Below are positions 9,402 through 17,092 of a DNA stretch of 64,000 nucleotides, piece by piece. Source of the DNA: Tepidiforma bonchosmolovskayae (lineage in GTDB: Bacteria; Chloroflexota; Dehalococcoidia; Tepidiformales; Tepidiformaceae); NCBI RefSeq assembly GCF_008838325.1, contig NZ_CP042829.1:1798001-1862000 (forward strand). Direction: 5' to 3'. The notes under the pieces were generated by a model, which saw only the letters and a list, made by a program, of their open reading frames with translations, did no database searches and had not been told where the DNA came from. How positions within the stretch are numbered: position 1 is the stretch's first letter; the number at the start of each line of letters is the position of its first letter. The position numbers and the translations under genes were made by a program.

Positions 9402-10112
9402 ATGTCCCACGGCCCTGCACGCTCACCCATGATCTTCGACCGCGCCTTCCTGACCGATGTCGAAGGCGTCACCGAACTCATCTTCGTCCGCCACGGCGAG
9501 CAGTTCATCCCCGACCCCCGCAACGGCCCCGTCGGCGATACCTTCGACCCGCCCCTCAGCGAACGCGGACGCCAGCAGGCCGACGCCGTCGCCGCCCGCC
9601 TCTCCGTCGACCGGGTCGATGCCGTCTACGCGAGCCCGCTCCAGCGCGCCCTCGAAACCGGCCGCGCCATCGCTCGCCATCACCGGCTCGAACCGGTCGT
9701 CGTCCACGACCTCCGCGAAGTCGAAATCTTCCGCGACATCCCGCCCGAGAAATCCGCCCTCGAATTCCTCGGCCGCGACCTCCTCCTTGGCATCCGCGAG
9801 CGGATGCTCCGCGAACGGAAGTGGGACGTCTACCCCTACTCCGAATCCTCCTTCGAATTCCGGAAGCGCACGGTCAACGCCGTCGAAGCCATCATCGCCG
9901 GCAACCAGGGCAAACGGGTCGTCATCGCCTGCCACGGAGGCGTCATCAACGCCTACATCGGCCACATCATCGGGAGCCCCTACGACATGTTCTTCCGGCC
10001 CGCCCACGCCTCCATCTCCGTCGTCTTCGCCGGCGAAGGCGTCCGCGCCCTCCAGTCCCTCAACGACGTCCACCACCTGCGCACCGGCGAATGGAACCTG
10101 GTCAGCCACTGA
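9402..10112 (+). CDS. Histidine phosphatase (phosphoglycerate-mutase-like) family protein
   Basis: The 236-residue protein has the nucleophilic RHGE motif (LIFVRHGEQF), the second-arginine block VDAVYASPLQRALETGRA, a Glu in LREVEIF, and the second catalytic His in VVIACHGGVINAYIGH. These are the four landmarks of the histidine acid phosphatase/PGM superfamily. A cofactor-dependent mutase, a sugar phosphatase or an alpha-ribazole phosphatase-like role are all possible. GGGAG lies 5 bases before the ATG, and GATAGT about 30 bases further up may be the -10. Confidence 0.85.
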   Translation: MSHGPARSPMIFDRAFLTDVEGVTELIFVRHGEQFIPDPRNGPVGDTFDPPLSERGRQQADAVAARLSVDRVDAVYASPLQRALETGRAIARHHRLEPVVVHDLREVEIFRDIPPEKSALEFLGRDLLLGIRERMLRERKWDVYPYSESSFEFRKRTVNAVEAIIAGNQGKRVVIACHGGVINAYIGHIIGSPYDMFFRPAHASISVVFAGEGVRALQSLNDVHHLRTGEWNLVSH

Positions 10113-10177
10113 CCCCGGCGCACAGCGCCAGCCCGGGATAGAATCCGCCCACCCATACCCCATTTCCGGAGGCTCCT

Positions 10178-10945
10178 GTGCCCATCGCCGATTTCTCCCT
10201 CGCCGGCAAGGTCGCCATCGTCACCGGCGGCAGCCGCGGCATCGGCCGCTCCATCGCCATCGCCCTCGCCGAAGCCGGCGCCGATGTTTGCGTCGCAGCC
10301 CGCAAGCCCGAGTCGCTCGAAGAGACGGTCGCCGCCATCCGCGCCACCGGGCGCCGCGGCATTGCCGTCCCCACCAACGTCCGCGACATGGCCGCCCTCG
10401 AAAACCTCGTCGCCGAGACGAAGCGCCAGCTCGGCCGCATCGACATCCTCGTCAACAACGCCGCGACCAACCCCGTCTTCGGCCCCGTCGCGAACCTCGA
10501 CGAGCGCGCCTGGGATACCGTCATGAACACGAACGTCAAATCCGTGTTCTTCCTCAGCAAGCTCGTCCGCCAGGCGATCCTCGAGCACGGCCAGGGCGGC
10601 TCCATCATCAACGTCAGCTCGACCGGCGGCTTCCGCGCCTCCACCGGCCTCGGCGCCTATTCCGTTTCCAAGGCCGCCATCATCATGCTCACCCAGGTCT
10701 GCGCGAAGGAGTGGGGCGCCGACGGCATCCGCGTCAACTGCATCGCCCCTGGCCTCATCCGCACCGAGTTCTCGCGCGCCCTCTGGGAGAACGAGGCCAT
10801 CCTCAAGAACTCCGTCCAGTCCTCCGCGCTCAAGCGCATCGGCGAACCCGATGAGATGGCCGGCGCGGTCGTCTACTTCGCCAGCCCCGCCAGCTCCTTC
10901 ACCACCGGGCAGACCCTCATCCTCGATGGCGGCGCCCTCGCCTGA
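10178..10945 (+). CDS. Short-chain dehydrogenase/reductase
   Basis: The 255-residue classical SDR has the cofactor motif TGGSRGIG (16-23), NNAAT in the central strand, and a catalytic Ser in INVSSTGGF. Tyr161 and Lys165 are the catalytic pair in GAYSVSKAAI, and the C-terminus ends in GQTLILDGGALA. The Arg in the AARKPES region suggests NADP(H) preference. The exact substrate is unknown; relatives include 3-oxoacyl-ACP reductases and glucose dehydrogenase-like enzymes. It starts with GTG after a clear GGAGG at 7 bases. The GNAT gene follows after 6 bases. Confidence 0.88.
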   Translation: MPIADFSLAGKVAIVTGGSRGIGRSIAIALAEAGADVCVAARKPESLEETVAAIRATGRRGIAVPTNVRDMAALENLVAETKRQLGRIDILVNNAATNPVFGPVANLDERAWDTVMNTNVKSVFFLSKLVRQAILEHGQGGSIINVSSTGGFRASTGLGAYSVSKAAIIMLTQVCAKEWGADGIRVNCIAPGLIRTEFSRALWENEAILKNSVQSSALKRIGEPDEMAGAVVYFASPASSFTTGQTLILDGGALA

Positions 10946-10951
10946 CGCCCC

Positions 10952-11431
10952 GTGACCGACATGCTCGTCCGGCTGTACGACCTCCCGCCGGTTGAGCCTG
11001 CCCTTGCCCGGCTCGCTGCCGCCGGTATCGTCTGCCGCCGCCCCGAAGCCTACGAGCGCTCCGCCGTGCTCGGCTTCGTCAGGGCCCACTTCCCCGGCTG
11101 GGTCGATGAAACGCAGGTCGCGCTCGCCCGCACCCCCGCCACCTGCTTCATCGCCCAGCGCGGCGGCGACGTCCTCGGCTTCGCCTGCTTCCACGCCACC
11201 CGGCCCAACTTCTTCGGCCCCACCGGCGTCGCCGAAGCCGAGCGGGGCCGCGGGATCGGCGCCGCCCTTCTCCTCCTCGCCCTCCACGCCATGGCCGCCG
11301 AAGGCTACGCATACGCGATCATCGGCAGCGTCGGCCCGGCCGCCTTCTACGAGCGCACCGTCGGCGCCGTCCCCATCCCCGGCAGCCACCCCGGCATCTA
11401 CCGGAACCGCCTCGACCGCCCGGCTCCGTGA
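10952..11431 (+). CDS. GNAT family N-acetyltransferase
   Basis: The 159-residue protein has the acetyl-CoA binding motif A in VAEAERGRGIGAALLLLALHAM (R/Q-x-x-G-x-G/A form: RGRGIG). Upstream strand blocks are AQRGGDVLGFACFHATRP, and the C-terminal half is IIGSVGPAAFYERTVG. The acceptor substrate is not evident. It starts with GTG 6 bases after the SDR stop, so the two are probably one transcript. Confidence 0.8.
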   Translation: MTDMLVRLYDLPPVEPALARLAAAGIVCRRPEAYERSAVLGFVRAHFPGWVDETQVALARTPATCFIAQRGGDVLGFACFHATRPNFFGPTGVAEAERGRGIGAALLLLALHAMAAEGYAYAIIGSVGPAAFYERTVGAVPIPGSHPGIYRNRLDRPAP

Positions 11432-11558
11432 CGCCCCGGATGCAGCCGGGTGACGGCCGGTTACAGCTCATTTAACAGACATCGAAACCCGGTACGCGGG
11501 CGCGGTCTGCCTTCCGACACTCCCGGTGAGCTTTTCGCAAAAAGGAGCGCCGCCGCCC

Positions 11559-13337
11559 ATGCCGCCTCTCGGCCCACCCGCCGCGACGCTGTCCGCAGCC
11601 GCCGCCCGCCGGGCCGTCCGCCACGTGCTCGAAACCGGCGCCGTCCGCACCCTCTGCCAGCCGATCGGCTCCCTCTCCACCGGCGATGTCCTCGGCTACG
11701 AGGCCCTCTCTCGCCCCGAGGCGCCGCCCCCGCTCGATAGCCCGCAGGAGTTCCTCGCCGCCGCCAGCGCCTGCGACCTCCTCGAGCAGGTCGACCACGC
11801 CTGGCGCCTCGCCGCCGTCGCCCGCCTCGGCCAGCTCCTCGCCCACGAGCAGCTCCTCTTCATCAACTGCACCCCGACCGCGCTCATCTCCGGCCTCCTC
11901 TCCCCCTCGTCCTTCCAGTCCATCGTCCGCCGCCACGGCCTTCAGCCCGAGCGCGTCGTCCTCGAAATCACCGAAGAGCGCGCCATCAGCGACTTCGACC
12001 AGATGCGCCGCATCGTCAGCGCCTTCCGTGCCGCCGGCTTCCTCTTCGCCATCGACGACGCCGGCGCCGGGCCCTCCAGCCTCCAGTCCATCGTCGAACT
12101 CCGGCCCGACTTCATTAAGCTCGACCGCTGGCTCGCCCGCGACATCGAATTCGACCGCGGCCGCCGCTCAATGGTTGAAGCTATCTGTAACTTCGCACGC
12201 CAGGTCGGCGCCCGCGTCATCGTCGAAGGCATCGAAACCCGCGAGCAGCTGACCGCTTTTATCGAACTCGGCGCCGATTTCGGCCAGGGCTACTTCCTCG
12301 GCCGGCCCGAGCCCCTTCCCTTTCCCATCTCAGCCGAAGCCCGCCGCACCATCCACCGCGCCAACCGCCAGCGCCGCGACGCCCCCGTTGTCAGCCGCGT
12401 TGGCGACCTCGTGACCATCACCCCCACCGTCAGCGCTGATACCCCCGGTGCCCGCCTCATGGACCACTTCGCCCGCAACCGCCACCTCGAGGCCGTGGTC
12501 GTCCTCGATGGCTCCCGGGTAGAAGGGATCGTCACCCGCGGCCGCATCTTCGAGCGCATGTCCGGCCAGTTCGGGCTCCCTCTCAACGGCCGCCGCCCGG
12601 CCAGCCAGCTCTGCGTCCCCGCCACCTGCGTCGATGCATCCGCCTCCCCCCGGACCGCCGCCCGCGCCGCCCTCGAGCGCGCCGCCCCCTTCCAGCAGGA
12701 CCCCCTCGTCGTCCTCGAAGGTACGCAGCTCGCCGGCATCGTCCGGGTCCACGAACTCCTCCAGGCCGTCCTCGCCGAGGAAGTCGCCGAAGCCCGCAAC
12801 CTCAACCCCCTCACCGGCCTCCCCGGCAACCGCCGCATCAAAGAGCACCTCGAACGCCTCCGCGCCGAGCCCGCCGGCTGGTATCTCCTTTACGCCGACC
12901 TCGACCGCTTCAAGCACTTCAACGATGCCTGCGGCTTCGCCCATGGTGATGCCGCCATCTACGAGTTCTCCCGCATCCTCGTTGATGCCGCTAACGCCGC
13001 CCGCCACGACGTCTTCATCGGCCACGTCGGCGGCGACGACTTCATCGTGGCGGTCCACGAGGACGACCTCGAGCCCTTCCGCGCCGCCTGCTATCGCGTC
13101 CTCAGCAGGCCCCGCTGGTTCGACCCCGATGGCAAACTCCCGGCCGATATCACCCTCACCGTCTCCATCGCCGGCTGCCCCTTCGAACGGGTCGCTCACC
13201 TCGATTACGAAGAGCTGGCCGCCATCCTCGCCAGCGCCAAGCGGCTCGTGAAACACGCCGGCGGCAACAGCTTCGAAATCTTCGAAGACCTCGCTCCGCC
13301 GTCGGCTGCATCCCGGTCCGACGCCGAAGCTGCGTAG
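11559..13337 (+). CDS. EAL-CBS-GGDEF protein (c-di-GMP turnover)
   Basis: The 592-residue cytosolic protein begins with an EAL domain with apparently complete catalytic residues: E48-A-L in GYEALSR, FINCTPTAL, LEITEER, AIDDAGAG, FIKLDR, VEGIETREQ and GQGYFLGRP. A pair of CBS-like modules follows (about 270-400), then a GGDEF domain with the variant GGDDF at 491-495 and DLDRFKHFND. The RxxD inhibitory site is not intact before GGDDF (RHDV in its place). It could therefore be a phosphodiesterase regulated by nucleotide binding to CBS, a bifunctional enzyme, or a cyclase. The ATG at 11559 follows AAAGGAG at 12 bases; a GTG at 11526 is an alternative start. Confidence 0.88.
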   Translation: MPPLGPPAATLSAAAARRAVRHVLETGAVRTLCQPIGSLSTGDVLGYEALSRPEAPPPLDSPQEFLAAASACDLLEQVDHAWRLAAVARLGQLLAHEQLLFINCTPTALISGLLSPSSFQSIVRRHGLQPERVVLEITEERAISDFDQMRRIVSAFRAAGFLFAIDDAGAGPSSLQSIVELRPDFIKLDRWLARDIEFDRGRRSMVEAICNFARQVGARVIVEGIETREQLTAFIELGADFGQGYFLGRPEPLPFPISAEARRTIHRANRQRRDAPVVSRVGDLVTITPTVSADTPGARLMDHFARNRHLEAVVVLDGSRVEGIVTRGRIFERMSGQFGLPLNGRRPASQLCVPATCVDASASPRTAARAALERAAPFQQDPLVVLEGTQLAGIVRVHELLQAVLAEEVAEARNLNPLTGLPGNRRIKEHLERLRAEPAGWYLLYADLDRFKHFNDACGFAHGDAAIYEFSRILVDAANAARHDVFIGHVGGDDFIVAVHEDDLEPFRAACYRVLSRPRWFDPDGKLPADITLTVSIAGCPFERVAHLDYEELAAILASAKRLVKHAGGNSFEIFEDLAPPSAASRSDAEAA

Positions 13338-13441
13338 GCTGCGCTGGCCGCCTGCTCGAACCGGCCGTACACTGGATTCGAGTCCGAACACCGACCGTCC
13401 CCGGCCGGCGCCCGGCATCGAACCCCCGCACCGGAGACAGC

Positions 13442-14041
13442 ATGACCGCAGCCCCTACTGCGCCCGGCCGCCTCGAGCGCCGCAAAGCCCGCACCCGTGC
13501 CGCCATCCTCCAGGCCGCCAGCCAGCTCTTCCACGAGCACGGCTTCGAAGAAACCTCCATCCAGCAAATCGCCGAGCGCGCCGACACCGGCGTCGGCACC
13601 CTGTACGGCTACTTCGCCTCCAAGGAAGACCTCCTCCGCGAGGTCCTCCGCGCCTCCCGCGATGAATCGGTCGCCCGCTACCGCGCCGCCGTCGCCGCCG
13701 ATACCCCCGCCGTCGAGCGCGTCTGCACCGCCCTCGCCGCAATCGCCGATTACCTCGAGGAGAACCGCCGCCTCCTCGTCTCCGTCTTCCGCCTGGCCGC
13801 CCGCAACCGCTCGTTCGACGACGAGTACGCCGAGTGGCTCCAGCGCAGCTTCACCGACCTCATCGAATCCGGCATCCGCGCCGGGGAATTCCGGCCCGTC
13901 CCTGCCGACGCCGCCGCCCGCATGCTGATCACCACCGTCATGACCGCCTGCCTCGGCATCGGCGCCTGGGCCGGCCGCTCCGGCGACCCGCGCGTCATCG
14001 CCGAAATCCAGGAGCTCGCCCGCGCCCTTCTCCAGCGCTAG
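13442..14041 (+). CDS. TetR family transcriptional regulator
   Basis: The 199-residue protein has an N-terminal TetR helix-turn-helix: KARTRAAILQAASQLFHEHG, FEETSIQQIAERADTGVGTL and YGYFASKEDLLREVL. A C-terminal all-helical ligand-binding domain has no recognisable specificity. CCGGAGACAGC supplies a Shine-Dalgarno sequence, and TACACT at 13367-13372 is a candidate -10. The nearest plus-strand neighbour upstream is the EAL-GGDEF gene. Downstream is a long hairpin and a convergent gene, so the target operon is not obvious. Confidence 0.88.
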   Translation: MTAAPTAPGRLERRKARTRAAILQAASQLFHEHGFEETSIQQIAERADTGVGTLYGYFASKEDLLREVLRASRDESVARYRAAVAADTPAVERVCTALAAIADYLEENRRLLVSVFRLAARNRSFDDEYAEWLQRSFTDLIESGIRAGEFRPVPADAAARMLITTVMTACLGIGAWAGRSGDPRVIAEIQELARALLQR

Positions 14042-14058
14042 CCCCCGGAAACGAGAAA

Positions 14059-14118
14059 GCGGCGCGAAGGCACATCCCGGAATGGGGGACCGGGGCGTCT
14101 CACCTGCCTTCGCGCCGC
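14059..14118. terminator. Long hairpin between convergent genes
   Basis: A perfect 14-base inverted repeat (arms 14059-14072 and 14105-14118, GCGGCGCGAAGGCA and its complement) encloses a 32-base loop. It lies between the stop of the TetR gene and the stop of the DUF1232 gene on the other strand. No T-run follows, so it is a candidate bidirectional terminator or RNA-stabilising structure. Confidence 0.5.
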
Positions 14119-14182
14119 GCCGCCGGGGCACCACAGAAACCGCGGCGGTCCCGCGTAGCCTGCACCCGGCCCTGCTCCCGCT

Positions 14183-14578
14183 CTAGGGCCTTTCGTCCCC
14201 CTCCGCATCGGGCGAACGGCCTCCCGCCTCCGCCTCCCGGAAGGCCGCCTCCAGCGACGCCGAAGACACCGCCAGGATCAGCAGCCACGCGAACAGCACC
14301 ACTACCGCGACGTCATCCGCCTGCCCCAGCACCGGGATGAAGTCGGGCACCAGGTCGAACGGCAGGAGCAGGTACCCGAGCAGCCCAAGTATCGCCAGCT
14401 TCCCGGTCCACCCGAGCCGCCCTCCCCGAAGCAACGCCCGCAGGAACCGCACCTTCGCTCCGCGGCGAAGCGCAAGGAACCGCCGGCCCGCCGGGTGCCG
14501 CCGCAGCCCGGCGTACCCCGCCGTGAACATCACGGCCAGTAGAACCAGGACCGCCGCCGCTGCCGCGAGCCACTGCAC
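14183..14578 (-). CDS. DUF1232 (YkvA-like) membrane protein
   Basis: The 131-residue protein has an N-terminal membrane helix and the DUF1232 core: [20 protein letters not shown] followed by [17 protein letters not shown] further membrane segment and an acidic tail follow. Function is unknown. The GTG at 14578 was chosen because AGGGGA lies 6 bases upstream; TTG at 14584 is an alternative. It diverges from folE. Confidence 0.82.
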   Translation of the reverse strand: MQWLAAAAAVLVLLAVMFTAGYAGLRRHPAGRRFLALRRGAKVRFLRALLRGGRLGWTGKLAILGLLGYLLLPFDLVPDFIPVLGQADDVAVVVLFAWLLILAVSSASLEAAFREAEAGGRSPDAEGDERP

Positions 14579-14670
14579 CTGCAATCCCCTGCAAAACTGT
14601 CAGGGGCGTCGCCATCCCCCGGCCGCGCGCCTGCTACCATCGACATGATCATCTCCCGGGAGCCACGCCT

Positions 14671-15249
14671 GTGACCACCACTGCCGGCCCCGACCAGGCC
14701 CGCATCCGCGCTGCCGTCATCGAGCTGCTCAAGGCCATCGGTGACGACCCCACCCGTGACGGCCTCGTCGATACCCCCCGCCGCATCGCGGAAATGTACG
14801 CCGAGATCTTCGAGGGTCTCTTCTACGACCCGCGCGAACACCTCCGCGTCGGCTTCGAAGTCGCCCACGACGAGATGGTTATCCTCCGCAACATCCCCTT
14901 CTACAGCATGTGCGAGCATCATTTCCTCCCCTTCCACGGCGAGGCCCACGTCGGCTACATCCCCGATGGCCGCGTCGTCGGCATCTCCAAGCTCGCCCGG
15001 GTCGTCGAAGGCTACGCACGCCGCCCGCAGATCCAGGAGCAGCTCACCAGCCAGATCGCCGAGGCGATCCAGGAGGTCCTCCAGCCCGACGGCGTCGCCG
15101 TCGTCATCGAAGCCGAGCACCTCTGCATGACCATGCGCGGCGTCAAAAAGCCCGGCTCCCGCATGGTGACCAGCGCCATGCGCGGCGACTTTAAGAACTC
15201 CCACGTCACCCGCGCCGAGTTCCTCTCCCTCGTCCACGGCCACCACTAG
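14671..15249 (+). CDS. folE: GTP cyclohydrolase I
   Basis: The 192-residue enzyme opens the imidazole ring of GTP to form dihydroneopterin triphosphate, the first step of folate and pterin synthesis. The zinc ligands are visible: Cys81 and His84 in [10 protein letters not shown], and Cys152 in [10 protein letters not shown]. Family blocks [38 protein letters not shown] and AMRGDF are intact. It starts with GTG after GGGAGCCACGCCT. The extended -10-like TGCTACCAT at 14632-14640 is a candidate promoter. Confidence 0.95.
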   Translation: MTTTAGPDQARIRAAVIELLKAIGDDPTRDGLVDTPRRIAEMYAEIFEGLFYDPREHLRVGFEVAHDEMVILRNIPFYSMCEHHFLPFHGEAHVGYIPDGRVVGISKLARVVEGYARRPQIQEQLTSQIAEAIQEVLQPDGVAVVIEAEHLCMTMRGVKKPGSRMVTSAMRGDFKNSHVTRAEFLSLVHGHH

Positions 15250-15254
15250 GCCCT

Positions 15255-16040
15255 TCAGCCGCTTCCCCCGGCATGGTCCTGCCCGGCAGCTGCGACCGGG
15301 TTCCGGAGCACCCCCGCACCCGTCACCTCGACGTCCACCACGTCCCCGGGCCGAATCTCCGGCGGACTGCCAGGTGTCCCCGTGTAGATGATGTCCCCCG
15401 GCACCAGCGTCATCACCGCGCTCACATACCGCACAATCTCCGGGATGTCGCGGATCAGCTCCGTCGAGCGGCCCCGCTGCACTTCCCGGCCGTTCACCCG
15501 GGTCACCACCTCCAGCTCGTCGTGCCGCAGCCCCGTCACAATCGCCGGCCCGAAGACGCCGAACGTGTCGCTTCCCTTCGCCCGCCACCACTGTCCGTCC
15601 TGCTGCTGCCACGCCCGCGCCGAGACGTCGTTCCCTGCCGTGTAGCCGAAAATCGCCGCCTCTGCCTGCTCCCGGTTTGCCCCCTTCACCTGCCGCCCAA
15701 TCACGATGACAATCTCGCCTTCAGGGTCGACCCTCCCGCAGTTCGCCGGCAGCACGATCGGGTCGCCCGGCCCCGCGATGCTCGAGAGCGGTTTGAAAAA
15801 CAGCGTCGGCGGGTCCGGCGCCGGCCGCCCCTGCAGGTGGCTCGCATAGTTCAGCCCCACGCACACGATGCTCCGCGGCGCGCACGGCGGCAGCAGCCGC
15901 ACGTTTGTGAGCGCGACCGACTCCCCGGTCGGCCGCGTCTCCTCCCAGAACGGCTCCGCGATCACCCGGATCGTCTCCCCTTCGAGGAGCCCCGCTCCGC
16001 GCCGCCCGTCCTGCCGTTCGAACCTCACGTAGAGCGCCAT
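15255..16040 (-). CDS. Fumarylacetoacetate hydrolase family protein
   Basis: The 261-residue protein has the FAH fold: VCVGLNYASHLQG, the metal site with EGEIVIVIGRQV, FGYTAGNDVSARAWQ, and GDIIYTGTPGSPPEIRPGDV near the C-terminus. Members hydrolyse or decarboxylate 2-oxo and beta-diketo acids (acylpyruvases, oxaloacetate decarboxylases, hydratases in catechol pathways). The specific reaction cannot be told. The ATG at 16040 has GGGAGG 7 bases upstream. It converges on folE with a 5-base gap. Confidence 0.88.
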   Translation of the reverse strand: MALYVRFERQDGRRGAGLLEGETIRVIAEPFWEETRPTGESVALTNVRLLPPCAPRSIVCVGLNYASHLQGRPAPDPPTLFFKPLSSIAGPGDPIVLPANCGRVDPEGEIVIVIGRQVKGANREQAEAAIFGYTAGNDVSARAWQQQDGQWWRAKGSDTFGVFGPAIVTGLRHDELEVVTRVNGREVQRGRSTELIRDIPEIVRYVSAVMTLVPGDIIYTGTPGSPPEIRPGDVVDVEVTGAGVLRNPVAAAGQDHAGGSG

Positions 16041-16140
16041 GCGCAAACCTCCCGCAACTGCCGGCTCATCCTCACTCGACAGCGCCGCTGCGGCAACCGC
16101 ACACTACCTTTCGCCCTGGGAATCCACCCGCGGAGGCCCC

Positions 16141-16569
16141 ATGCCCGCCAAAATGACCCTCGACGAAATCCATGCCTTCCTCGACTCCCGCCCCGGCTGG
16201 ATCGCCCTCTCGACCATCAGCCCCAGCGGCCACCCCCACACCGTTCCCATCGGCTACTTCCGCCTCGGCGAAAAAATCTACATGGGCTGCCGCAAGGGCA
16301 CCCAGAAGACCAAAAACATCGAGCGCAACCCCGCCGTCGCCGTCATGCTCGAATCCGGCACCACCTCGCAGGACATCAAAGGCGTCTGCATCCAGGGCAC
16401 CGGCCGCGTCATCACCGACCCCGCCGAAGCGCTCCAGCTCCGCCGCGAAGCCATGCGCCGCCGCGGCGTCCCCGAAGACCAGCTTCCCACCGAGGTCGGC
16501 CCCGACACCGCCTACATCGAAGTCACCCCAACCCGCTACATCTCCTGGGACTACAGCAAACAGGGCTGA
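16141..16569 (+). CDS. PPOX class (pyridoxamine 5'-phosphate oxidase-like) protein
   Basis: The 142-residue split-barrel protein has GWIALSTISPSGHPHTVPIG, the cofactor-contact block YMGCRKGTQKTKNIERNPAV, and C-terminal YIEVTPTRYISWD. Such proteins bind FMN or F420; which one applies here is not resolved. GGAGG lies 5 bases before the ATG. It diverges from the FAH gene. A second PPOX protein lies at 25034. Confidence 0.82.
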   Translation: MPAKMTLDEIHAFLDSRPGWIALSTISPSGHPHTVPIGYFRLGEKIYMGCRKGTQKTKNIERNPAVAVMLESGTTSQDIKGVCIQGTGRVITDPAEALQLRREAMRRRGVPEDQLPTEVGPDTAYIEVTPTRYISWDYSKQG

Positions 16570-16642
16570 GCCCGCCAGGCTCTTGCAGGGCGACGGCGGG
16601 CCCGTATACAGTTCGCCGCATTCATTTCCGGGGGAACAGTCG

Positions 16643-17023
16643 ATGCAGGTCGCCCAGCAGCCCACTCCAATCCAGTGGTGGCTCTCGCCCTGGAAGCGGT
16701 ATGCCCTTTTTGAAGGCCGCGCCAGCCGCTCCGAGTTCTGGTGGTTTACCCTCGGCCAGTTCCTGGTCGGATTGGCCTTCTTCCTCCTGTCGGGAATTGC
16801 GGGGGCATTGATCGCGCTCTATTACCTGTTCCTGCTGGCGGGCTTGGTGCCTTCAATCGCCGTCACCGCCCGCCGCCTCCACGACATCGGCCAGTCCGGC
16901 TGGCTCCAGCTGATCGGGCTCATCCCCATCCTCGGCACCATCGCGCTCATCGTACTCTGCGCCCAACCCTCCCAGCCCCACGCGAACCAATACGGCGACG
17001 CGCCCCTTCCGCCGGCACCCTAG
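16643..17023 (+). CDS. DUF805 membrane protein
   Basis: The 126-residue integral membrane protein has typical DUF805 features: an N-terminal FEGRASRSEFWWF, two or three hydrophobic helices, AVTARRLHDIGQSGWL, and LIPILGTIALIVLCA. Function is unknown; homologues are common, small inner-membrane proteins. A -10-like TATACAGT lies near 16605-16612, and GGGGGAAC serves as a possible Shine-Dalgarno sequence. Base use (more A/T) is slightly less extreme than in neighbours. Confidence 0.85.
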   Translation: MQVAQQPTPIQWWLSPWKRYALFEGRASRSEFWWFTLGQFLVGLAFFLLSGIAGALIALYYLFLLAGLVPSIAVTARRLHDIGQSGWLQLIGLIPILGTIALIVLCAQPSQPHANQYGDAPLPPAP

Positions 17024-17092
17024 CCCGGCGCGTCCTCCGCAGTTCGGCCCGCCCCGGATTGCCCCGCACGCCGGCGTCTCGGTCTGGCCCCT

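Noticed and set aside
13374-13390. GGATTCGAGTCC resembling a tRNA T-arm
   Set aside because: No matching acceptor stem, D-arm or anticodon arm at the right distance; it lies in the leader of the TetR gene.
15273-16811. Open frame of 512 codons on the plus strand
   Set aside because: Arg/Pro/His-rich shadow across the FAH and PPOX genes, with no family match.
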